NCBI GenBank assembly: GCA_963769255.1
Contig: CAVYKV010000003.1
Coordinates: 124,001-188,000 of the forward strand
DNA: 64,000 nucleotides
Origin: JAKACA01 sp963769255
GTDB lineage: Bacteria > Actinomycetota > Acidimicrobiia > Acidimicrobiales > Bog-793
Direction of reading: 5' to 3'
This document shows positions 57,700 through 64,000 of the stretch, one piece after another; the first letter of the stretch is position 1; every line of letters starts with the position of its first letter. The position numbers and the translations under genes were made by a program. The notes below the pieces were generated by a model that was given only the letters and a program-made list of their open reading frames with translations, was not told the origin of the DNA and did not search any database.

Positions 57700-59607
57700 T
57701 CAGCCGAGGCGCCACACGGCAGCCCCGTACTGCCAGTCGGGCGGGGCGCGAAGGACCTGCTGGAAGTAGCGGATGGCGCAGGTGGGGTTGACCGAGAAGG
57801 CCGTCGGCACGACGATGGTCCGCACTTGCCAGAGCTGCAGTTCGGCAACGGCTCGCTTCTGGTAGCCCCTCGGCGGCTGGACGGCGGCCGGGTGGTTCCA
57901 ACAGAAGTTCTCGGCGACCCAGACAGGGCCCGTGTGCAGGTGACCTACCTTGTACTCGCCTGACGGCGACCGCCATCGCATGCCGTCCACGGCCTGCCAG
58001 AACATCGGCAGGTTGTGGCCGTTCGTGGCCACCGGATACGTGAGCAAGGTCGACCCTGCGGCGATCGAGTCGACAGCAGGCGAGCTGAACCACTGGGGAA
58101 CCTGAGAGGGGTTGATCGAGTACGGCCAGTTGGGGACGAGGGCAACGAGGCTGGCCCCGAGGAGCGCGACAGGAACGGCGCGCGGAGCGAGCTGGGCCGT
58201 GAGGGATCGGCGGCGACTGTCGCTGTGCCGCCGAGCGAAGACCCAGCGATCGAGGATGGCGGTGGCCGCCAGGGCGACGAACAGCCACATGAACATCGTG
58301 TATCGGGAGGCCGATGAGCTGTCAAGGAAGGGCAGGTGTTTGAGGACCACGAAAGGCAGGGGGACGGGGGTGTAGTGACCGAAGACGTGCAGCCGGCTGC
58401 CGAGCGACATGACGAAGGCCGCTGCCGCCATGAACATCGTGAACTGCACGAGCCGATCGCGGTGGTACTTCCAGGTCCCGAGACCCAGCAGCACGAGGAG
58501 AGGGATGCCGATGTAGGTCCCGTTTTCGCCGGCGTTCGGCCTGGGGACTCCGGTCAGGCTCAGGTTGGCCACCCAACTGTTGCCTTGCCGGCCGAGACCG
58601 AGCGTGTATCGCTGCAGTACCGTCGGCATGAAGGGGCCGGCAAGGTCGCTCGACAGGTGGGTCAGCAGGTTCACCGGTTGTAGTGAGCCGGAGATGTGCT
58701 GTGGCCCGGTCCTGATGGTGACGGCATAGGCGAGAGCGACCGGTCCGCCGGCGAGCGCGGCGAGGGCCAGTGCTCTCGCCGCATAGGGCAGGCGGGAACG
58801 GATCGCGTCCCGCCGAACGATGGCGAGCGTGACAACGCCGATGAGGGCGACGACGCAGCAATCGGCGAAGATCTCGGCCGACCAGCCGAGTTCCACGATC
58901 AGGAGCAGAGCGAGCAGGAGACCCATCCAGTACCAGCGGCGCTGTTGGCGGCAGAGGATCTCGTCGAGAGCAAGAAGGATGAGTGGCGGGATGGCGGCGA
59001 ACTGCAGGAAGACGTGACTCGCGGCATTGCCGATGAGGTAGGGACAGAACCCGTAGAGCAGCCCGCCCAGGAAGCAGGCGAACCGGGATGCCACCCAGCG
59101 TCGGAAGGCGAACATGGCCGCTGTGGCGGAGGCGGCGAACGAGAACACCAAGAGGACGTTGAAGGAGGCAACCGGGCCCGCCGACAGAGTAATGGGCGCC
59201 GCCAGGATGCCAGCGAGCGGCATCGATGTCTGGTCCGCCAGGTCGACCCCCGTTGGGTAGTTGATGTAGTTCGTGCGGAGCGGGTTGTGGAGGTGCGTCA
59301 GCGCCTTTGCAGACCACTCGAGGAACCAGACCTGCTGGCCGATGTCGTTGCAGCCGCCGCAGCGAATCGTGTGGGTGATCCCTCCCTGCAGCACCGGCAG
59401 GATGGCGAGGAGCCCGAGGCCGATGTAGACGAGGATCCCGACGAGCATCCAGGCGGCGTAGTAGATCCGCGACCTTTCTCGACCGGCGGTGAGCTCTGCA
59501 GGGCCGATCTGGCCCCCTGGCACCTTGTAGTCAGCCTCACCGACGAGCGGCAACGACACCACCGCAGAGTCCTTGGCTCCCTGCTGCCCCGCGGACGGGT
59601 CGGTCAC
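57700..59607 (-). CDS. polytopic membrane protein, GT-C glycosyltransferase-like
   Basis: 635-aa protein with about 11-12 membrane helices and a C-terminal soluble region of about 130 residues. A loop after the first helix has GGCNDIGQQVWFLEWSAKALTHLHNPL, the place where GT-C enzymes carry their acidic catalytic residues, here Asp in CND. LNYPTGVDLADQTSMPLAG-like and PFVVLKHLPFLDSSSASRYTMF segments match actinobacterial YfhO-like or lipid-linked glycosyltransferases of unknown sugar. GTG 59607 lies inside the perfect palindrome CGGTCACGTGACCG (59601-59614). It probably acts at the outer face of the membrane on a lipid-phosphate sugar donor (inference). Confidence 0.75.
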   Translation of the reverse strand: MTDPSAGQQGAKDSAVVSLPLVGEADYKVPGGQIGPAELTAGRERSRIYYAAWMLVGILVYIGLGLLAILPVLQGGITHTIRCGGCNDIGQQVWFLEWSAKALTHLHNPLRTNYINYPTGVDLADQTSMPLAGILAAPITLSAGPVASFNVLLVFSFAASATAAMFAFRRWVASRFACFLGGLLYGFCPYLIGNAASHVFLQFAAIPPLILLALDEILCRQQRRWYWMGLLLALLLIVELGWSAEIFADCCVVALIGVVTLAIVRRDAIRSRLPYAARALALAALAGGPVALAYAVTIRTGPQHISGSLQPVNLLTHLSSDLAGPFMPTVLQRYTLGLGRQGNSWVANLSLTGVPRPNAGENGTYIGIPLLVLLGLGTWKYHRDRLVQFTMFMAAAAFVMSLGSRLHVFGHYTPVPLPFVVLKHLPFLDSSSASRYTMFMWLFVALAATAILDRWVFARRHSDSRRRSLTAQLAPRAVPVALLGASLVALVPNWPYSINPSQVPQWFSSPAVDSIAAGSTLLTYPVATNGHNLPMFWQAVDGMRWRSPSGEYKVGHLHTGPVWVAENFCWNHPAAVQPPRGYQKRAVAELQLWQVRTIVVPTAFSVNPTCAIRYFQQVLRAPPDWQYGAAVWRLG

Positions 59608-59843
59608 GTGACCGACGAGGCCGTTGTCGTCACGGGCGACGACGACGCGGAGCGCCCGACGCCTCGCGTCGCCTCTTGCTGCAAACTGCTCACGTCGCCC
59701 TCCACGGATGGCGGATGGTCGGGCCGAAGGACCTCGGAGAGCCTACCGATCCTGGCCGCGCCGTCACTGGACCGCGCCTCGGCTGGGCGGAGCGACGAGG
59801 CCTCTCGGTTTGACACCGAGGCCGAGCGCGGTCGGCCCGCCGC

Positions 59844-60002
59844 GAGTCTCTTCACCTCGACGACGGGATCGTGACGAAGCTCGAAGTAGCCGACACCGGG
59901 ATCGTCGTAGCGCGGGCGGGTGGAAAGCAGGTGCCAGATCGTCAAGAGCATCGGGCTTGCGACCGCATTGGTGACCGCAGCCGGCATGGGGCGACGAAGG
60001 AG
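59844..60002 (-). mobile_element. C-terminal remnant of an IS110-family transposase
   Basis: About 53 codons on the minus strand encode RLLRRPMPAAVTNAVASP, LLTIWHLLSTRPRYDDPGVGYF and ELRHDPVVEVKRLAA. This matches the C-terminal tail of IS110/IS116/IS902 transposases (pattern LLxIxWHLLSTxxxYxDxGxDYF). The DEDD domain and the rest are gone, so the element is dead. It marks past insertion next to the lower-GC sulfotransferase gene. Confidence 0.65.
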
Positions 60003-60029
60003 TCTCAGCCTCGCCTCAGGAACCGATAG

Positions 60030-60043
60030 TAGCGTCAGGCCCG
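60030..60043 (+). promoter_or_regulatory. leaderless promoter -10 (TAGCGT, 8 nt, GTG)
   Basis: TAGCGT at 60030-60035 followed by 8 nt and GTG 60044, ahead of a small coupled frame and the sulfotransferase gene. Confidence 0.45.
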
Positions 60044-60277
60044 GTGAACGACGAGAAGGATGACTACAGCTTCCACAGCAAACTTCGCTGGCGCTCAACG
60101 GCATCGGACGTATCGTCAAGGCTCAAGTCCCGATCCGTCGCGCAGGACACGAGCATCAGCCAGCTCGACGTGTTCGCCATAAGGGCTATGAACCGAGGAC
60201 CTCGCAGGCGCCCCAGCTGTTTCGTCGCTTCGCTGCTGCGAAACAAGTCAATGGTGCATTTAGCAGAGCAACTATGA
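60044..60277 (+). CDS. small protein coupled to the sulfotransferase gene
   Basis: 77-aa hydrophilic, Arg/Ser-rich frame starting at the leaderless GTG 60044. Its TGA overlaps the ATG of the sulfotransferase (ATGA at 60274-60277). No family is recognised. The promoter and stop-start overlap favour translation, perhaps only to deliver ribosomes to the next gene. Base composition is as low in GC as the sulfotransferase gene. Confidence 0.4.
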   Translation: MNDEKDDYSFHSKLRWRSTASDVSSRLKSRSVAQDTSISQLDVFAIRAMNRGPRRRPSCFVASLLRNKSMVHLAEQL

Positions 60278-61137
60278 GGAACGTAATTGTCCACTACCAC
60301 ATTTTCAAGAACGCTGGTACGTCAATTGACGAATGTCTCGCTGACTCCTTCGGAACGAAGTGGCACATCTTCGACCTGAATTATGAATGGGACAACATTA
60401 CAGTAGATGCCCTGAGTAGGCATCTGTCGGAGCATCCCACGCTCTTGGCGCTCTCGTCGCACCAGGCTCGTTGGCCCGAACCGTCGAGCGAGAGCCTACG
60501 GGTTCACCCAATCGTACTTCTCCGCCATCCGATCGACAGAATAGGCTCCATGTACTCCTTCGAAGTTCGGCGAGGCGAGCCGAGCGTCGTGGGACGTTCA
60601 CTCGCAGAGTTCGTCGACCGGATGCTCGAACCCGAGAGCGGCTGGGTTGCGAGGTCCTTCCAGACGCTTTTTCTCAGTGACGACCAACACTTGACAAAGC
60701 CACCCAACGGCCCATCGACGGAGGTAACGGCAGCACACTTCGCCCAGGCTGTTTCGCGCCTCGAAAACCTCGCAAACTTCGGACTGGTCGAACGGTTTGA
60801 AGCGTCGATTGCGATGTTCGCGCAGCAACTGAAGCCTTACTTTCCTGACCTACTCCTGTTTCCCCGGACCGAGAACGTGTCAGCGGGACGTGCGGCGAGT
60901 TTGGACGATCGGCTCACAGCGATCCGTCGTGCCATCGGCGTTCCACGGTATGGTCGATTGCAGGACGCCAACGAGGCTGACATGGTCTTGTGGAACCGCG
61001 CCGGCCGCATGTTCGACGCCAGGGTTCGCGGCGCAGAACGGCAGAGTCGTCCGCCTCTCATCGCGAGAGTGTTCCGGCCGGGGCGCAGCAGCTCGATGGG
61101 GCCTGGGAAACGCTCCTCGTCGCCGAGACCGTCGTGA
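60274..61137 (+). CDS. sulfotransferase family protein
   Basis: 287-aa PAPS-dependent sulfotransferase-like protein. The 5'-phosphosulfate loop is HYHIFKNAGTSID at residues 7-19, and the 3'-phosphate motif is VLLRHPIDRIGSMYSF. Members transfer sulfate to carbohydrates or lipids; some sulfotransferase-2 relatives are cytosolic in bacteria. GC content is visibly lower than in neighbouring genes, with more A/T at third positions. Together with the IS110 remnant just upstream this suggests acquisition by transfer. The C-terminal 25 residues are Arg/Ser/Pro-rich and may be a shifted or extended tail. Confidence 0.78.
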   Translation: MRNVIVHYHIFKNAGTSIDECLADSFGTKWHIFDLNYEWDNITVDALSRHLSEHPTLLALSSHQARWPEPSSESLRVHPIVLLRHPIDRIGSMYSFEVRRGEPSVVGRSLAEFVDRMLEPESGWVARSFQTLFLSDDQHLTKPPNGPSTEVTAAHFAQAVSRLENLANFGLVERFEASIAMFAQQLKPYFPDLLLFPRTENVSAGRAASLDDRLTAIRRAIGVPRYGRLQDANEADMVLWNRAGRMFDARVRGAERQSRPPLIARVFRPGRSSSMGPGKRSSSPRPS

Positions 61138-61234
61138 TCGCAGAGGGCTCCCCCTTTGTGAGTCGGCGTTTGAACCTGCCGGGCGTGGTCGCGGCGGGAG
61201 ATGTGAACGAGGCCATCCACAGCGATCTCTAAAC

Positions 61235-61639
61235 ATGCTTCGATGCCCGTCTCAGATGGGCGTCTTAGCGAGACACCTGTACCTTGCGGAAGGCCAGGCC
61301 GACGCCCGTTACGCAGCTAGGCACACCTTCGATGGCCTGCCGACTTGGCTGCCCCCGGTCTCTGGCGGCCCAGGGGGCACGCCTTCGTTGACGAGCACGC
61401 TCGGCCCGAACGCCATCGTCATCACGACCCTCTGGCCCGAGACCTCGACATCGCAGTGCTTTGGCGTCCTCATCGTCCGAGCGCCGTTGACTCAACCCGC
61501 GTTCGCGGCATACCCGGAGACGGCCCGGCCCGGGAACTACTACTTCGAGTCGGTGCCGCCGAGTTCGAACGGTTACTGCTCCGCGAGAACGGCGCAGCCG
61601 ACCCACGTCACGGCCAACCTGTATCCGGCGCCCTGGTAG
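61235..61639 (+). pseudogene. C-terminal part of a pilin-like or secreted protein
   Basis: A 134-codon frame with protein-like content but no signal or type IV pilin N-terminus: ARHTFDGLPTWLPPV, IVITTLWPETSTSQCFGVLIV, PGNYYFESVPPSSNGYCSA, ending NLYPAPW. The C...C spacing and the CFGVLIV...PGNYYF order resemble the C-terminal domain of actinobacterial type II/IV prepilin-like proteins. There is no ribosome-binding site at ATG 61235. Probably the N-terminal half was lost. Confidence 0.4.
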
Positions 61640-61861
61640 TCCGGTATTCCCGTCGCCACGAGGACGCCGGTGAGCGGAGTCTCGGATACCGGTCAAGTTA
61701 GGGAACTCATCACAGCTCGCTACCAGGACTGACGCGAAGGAACGGACTCCGTACCGGCCGGTCGTTTGTCCTCCCGCGGACGGTTCCATTGATTATCGGG
61801 AGCACCGCCGACGGTGGCGCGACCGACAAGAGATCGTCACGCTCGTGACCTGGCCTTTCGG

Positions 61862-61935
61862 TGGGGCTAAGAGGACTTGAACCTCTGACCTCAGCATTAT
61901 CAGTGCTGCGCTCTAACCAACTGAGCTATAGCCCC
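61862..61935 (-). tRNA. tRNA-Ile (GAT anticodon)
   Basis: 74-nt cloverleaf on the minus strand: acceptor GGGGCTA pairs with TAGCCCC, D-arm GCTC/GAGC with AGTTGGTTA loop, anticodon stem CAGCA/TGCTG with loop CTGATAA (anticodon GAT), variable AGGTC, T-arm AGAGG/CCTCT with TTCAAGT, discriminator A. CCA is not encoded (the next bases are CCG). Confidence 0.97.
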
Positions 61936-62056
61936 GCGGCGCCCTGCGAGGCGCCACGATACACCTGCTCCGAGCCGCCCCAGGTCGGGACGACGCCCGG
62001 GCGCGCCGGCCGATCCCGCCGGTCAGGGCGGAGAAACCGTGTACAACTGTTCCGCC

Positions 62057-63532
62057 ATGTCGGACCCCGCCCCCACTGTTCGACACGAAGCGCCAGACCC
62101 CCGCGACCCGCTCGGCCTCGCCTCCGACGCCCCCCTCTTCAAGGCGTACCTCGACGCCCTCGACCGCCAGGCGGCCGGCGAGCACTCCTTCACGACGCCC
62201 GGGCACAAGGGCTCGACCGCCCTCACCGGCCTTATCGTGGCCAACGACCTCCCCACGGCGGGCGGCGTGGACACCGTCAAGTTCAAGAACGGCTGGGTGA
62301 CGCTGGCGGAGCGGCGGGCGGCGCAGCTCTTCGGAGCAGACGCCTGCCGCTTCTCCGTGGGCGGCTCGACGCACGGCAACCAGACGCTTGCCCTCACTGT
62401 CGGGCGGCCGGGCGACCAGATCGTCATCTCCCGCACCCTCCACCGCTCGCTCCTGCTCGGCCTCGTGCTCGCCGGCCTCGTACCGGTCTGGGTGCGACCC
62501 GAGGTCGACGACGTCACCGGACTGCCCACCGGGATCGCACCGCAACGGGTGGCGGACGCCCTCCGGCAGCACCCCGACGCCCGCGCCGTCTTCCTCGTCG
62601 AGCCGTCCTATGTCGGCACGCTGTCCGACCTCGGCGCCCACGCCGAGGTTGCGCACGCCGCCGGCGTGCCCCTCCTCGTCGACTCCGCCTGGGCGGCGCA
62701 CTTCGGGTTCCATCCCGACCTGCCCAAGCACGCCATCGCCGCCGGCGCCGACGCCATGGTGACGAGTGCTCACAAGTCCCTGCCGGCCTACGGGCAGGCG
62801 GCCATCGTGCTGGCGCGCACCGAACGCATCGACCCGAGCCGGCTGGAGCGCGCCTTCGAGGCGACCCACACGACGAGCCCGGCCGGGACGATCCTCGCCA
62901 GCATCGACGCCGTGCGGGCGCTCATGGAGCACCACGGCGAGCGTCTCCTCGGCCGCCTCCTCGACATCGTGGCGGCCGCCCGCACGCGGTTGTCAGCCAT
63001 CGAGGGTGTCCGTGTCCTGAGCGGTCCGGGCGTCGACCCGGCCAAGCTGGCGATCTCCATCGCCGGCACGGGAGCCCACGGCGTCGAGGTCGAGGCCGAG
63101 CTCATCGAACGCGGTTGCCCCGTCGAGATGGCGGACCGCGACACGATCGTCGCCCTCGTCACCGTCGGCGACACGCCGGCCGACGTCGAACGGTTCACGG
63201 AGCGGCTGACGGAGGCGATCGAGCGACGCCGCTCCACGCCTCGCACCCTTGCGACGGCCGCCGCCTGGATCGTCGAGCCGGAGCTCGTCGTTCCGCCGAG
63301 GGAGGCGTTCTTCGGGACGAGCGAGACCGTTCCGATCGAGAAGGCGGCAGGGCGAGTCAGTGCCGAGCTCGTCGCCCCCTACCCGCCCGGCGTGCCCGTT
63401 CTCGCCCCCGGTGAGCTCGTGACGCCGGAGGCCCTCGCCGCCTTGGCGGAGGCTCGCGAGGACGGCGTCCGCATCGCCTACGCCGCCGATCCGAAGCTCG
63501 AGTCGCTCCTCGTCCTCGCCGAGGAGACTTGA
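62057..63532 (+). CDS. Orn/Lys/Arg decarboxylase-type PLP enzyme
   Basis: 491-aa fold-type I PLP protein of the SpeA/CadA/YaaO family. The N-terminal block AGEHSFTTPGHKGS is typical (TPGHKG). GGSTHGNQTLAL binds the PLP phosphate, LVDSAWAAHFGFHPDLP carries the Asp to the pyridine nitrogen, and the Schiff-base lysine is in TSAHKSLPAYGQ. A C-terminal domain follows (PYPPGVPVLAPGE). It decarboxylates arginine, lysine or ornithine; which one cannot be told. ATG 62057 is chosen over GTG 62039 because a TACAACT box lies 8-14 nt upstream. It lies between the tRNA and pdxH. Confidence 0.9.
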   Translation: MSDPAPTVRHEAPDPRDPLGLASDAPLFKAYLDALDRQAAGEHSFTTPGHKGSTALTGLIVANDLPTAGGVDTVKFKNGWVTLAERRAAQLFGADACRFSVGGSTHGNQTLALTVGRPGDQIVISRTLHRSLLLGLVLAGLVPVWVRPEVDDVTGLPTGIAPQRVADALRQHPDARAVFLVEPSYVGTLSDLGAHAEVAHAAGVPLLVDSAWAAHFGFHPDLPKHAIAAGADAMVTSAHKSLPAYGQAAIVLARTERIDPSRLERAFEATHTTSPAGTILASIDAVRALMEHHGERLLGRLLDIVAAARTRLSAIEGVRVLSGPGVDPAKLAISIAGTGAHGVEVEAELIERGCPVEMADRDTIVALVTVGDTPADVERFTERLTEAIERRRSTPRTLATAAAWIVEPELVVPPREAFFGTSETVPIEKAAGRVSAELVAPYPPGVPVLAPGELVTPEALAALAEAREDGVRIAYAADPKLESLLVLAEET

Positions 63533-63554
63533 ACCGACCAGTGCGCCGGACGTC

Positions 63555-64000
63555 TCAGGGCTGCAGGCGGTCCATCACCCAGCCGGAGCCCTCCCGCCGG
63601 TAGCGGAGCCCGTCGTGCAGCCGGTCGTCACGGTTCTGCCAGAACTCGAAGACTTCCGGCGACACCACGTAACCACCCCAGGTCTCCGGTCGGGGGATGG
63701 CGCCGCCCTCGTACTCGGCGGCAAGCTCCCGTACCCGCACGTCGAGCGTCTCCCGGCTCGCCACGGGTTGGCTCTGGTGCGAAGCGTGCGCGCCGATCTG
63801 GGCTCCGACGGGACGGGTGGCGAAGTACTCGTCCGACTCGGCGGGGCTGATGCGGGCGACGGTCCCCTCGATGCGCACCTGGCGGCCCAGCTCGTCCCAA
63901 TGGAAGAGGAGCGCCACCCGGGGGTTGGCGTCCAACTCGGCCGCCTTCCGGCTCCGATACTGCGTGAAGAAGACGAAACCCGCCTCGCCGCATCCCTTCA
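63555..64000 (-). CDS. pdxH: pyridoxamine 5'-phosphate oxidase, C-terminal part (5' end outside window)
   Basis: At least 148 residues of an FMN-dependent PNPOx, open to the window edge. GFVFFTQYRSRKAAELDANPRVALLFHWDELGRQVRIEG is the FMN/PLP core, and ASHQSQPVASRETLD with RPETWGGYVVSPEVFEFWQNRDDRLHDGLRYRR holds the substrate and FMN contacts. The end WVMDRLQP matches the family terminus WxxxRLxP. It oxidises pyridoxine/pyridoxamine phosphate to PLP, the cofactor of the convergent decarboxylase (stops 22 bp apart). Confidence 0.95.
   Translation of the reverse strand, partial: KGCGEAGFVFFTQYRSRKAAELDANPRVALLFHWDELGRQVRIEGTVARISPAESDEYFATRPVGAQIGAHASHQSQPVASRETLDVRVRELAAEYEGGAIPRPETWGGYVVSPEVFEFWQNRDDRLHDGLRYRREGSGWVMDRLQP

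Larger units (their letters stand above)
59608..60043. other. gene-free stretch with IS remnant and promoter
   Basis: 436 bp without an intact gene. It contains the IS110-type transposase tail on the minus strand (59844-60002) and, at its right end, a -10 TAGCGT (60030-60035) leading to GTG 60044. No terminal inverted repeats or target duplications are recognisable by eye. Confidence 0.5.

Noticed and set aside
57528..57791. Possible small gene after the 2OG oxygenase (LDRIYNGDLKLPGPYRAATDA)
   Set aside because: Short, overlaps the 3' end of the convergent membrane-protein gene, no homology I recognise and no clear ribosome-binding site.
61862..61935. tRNA-Ile as an integration site with flanking direct repeat
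   Set aside because: No second copy of the tRNA 3' segment and no integrase gene seen in the window.
1..64000. CRISPR arrays, prophage or rRNA genes
   Set aside because: No regularly spaced repeats, phage structural genes or rRNA sequence were recognised.

Overview
The window is a GC-rich (roughly 70%) chromosomal stretch from an actinobacterium. The gyrB-gyrA tandem, very high G/C at third codon positions, a tRNA with no encoded CCA, an LLM/F420-type oxidoreductase and actinobacterial secreted-protein families all point there. An uncultured Acidimicrobiia-like lineage is my inference; nothing in the sequence fixes the genus.

Layout. 1-3.5 kb: 3' part of gyrB, then gyrA. 3.5-7.7 kb (minus): glutamate decarboxylase and a pair of M16 zinc-peptidase subunits. 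7.7-13.3 kb: a soluble PRC-MgtE_N-CBS protein, two divergent NRAMP-type metal transporters and an antisense methyltransferase. 13.3-31.1 kb: a large catabolic locus. The minus arm carries an NCS1 permease, a universal stress protein, an HpaB-type monooxygenase, a HutI-like amidohydrolase, RidA and a methyltransferase. The plus arm carries an LLM oxidoreductase, CoA-transferase A and B, a two-cysteine maleate isomerase-like enzyme, a three-subunit molybdenum hydroxylase, a DUF6282 hydrolase, a PucR regulator (frameshifted) and a PAS-LuxR regulator. Most plus-arm genes are coupled by overlapping stop and start codons. 31.2-32.4 kb: two related secreted proteins. 32.5-40.5 kb: P450, MetE-like protein, pcaHG and a pcaDC fusion (protocatechuate branch of the beta-ketoadipate pathway), then a large STAND/BTAD regulator (frameshifted).

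40.5-61.8 kb is more plastic. It contains secreted and membrane proteins, EAL, MFS-CNBD, beta-propeller, beta-helix and arrestin-like genes, a GT-C-like membrane protein and a lower-GC sulfotransferase. Among them lie several remnants: a decapitated response regulator facing a kinase fragment, an RCC1 remnant, a broken methyltransferase, a monooxygenase fragment, an IS110 transposase tail and a pilin-like C-terminus. A tRNA-Ile(GAT), an Orn/Lys/Arg-type decarboxylase and the 3' part of pdxH close the window.

How it works together. The central locus looks like import (NCS1), ring hydroxylation (molybdenum hydroxylase, HpaB, LLM), ring opening or hydrolysis (HutI-like, DUF6282), imine clean-up (RidA), cis-trans isomerisation (maleate isomerase-like) and CoA transfer of an N-heterocyclic compound. 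The substrate cannot be read from sequence. Many genes start without a leader, 6-8 nt after a TANNNT -10 box. Three such promoters share a 14-bp dyad resembling the DosR box, each at exactly the same distance from the -10, which suggests a small regulon.
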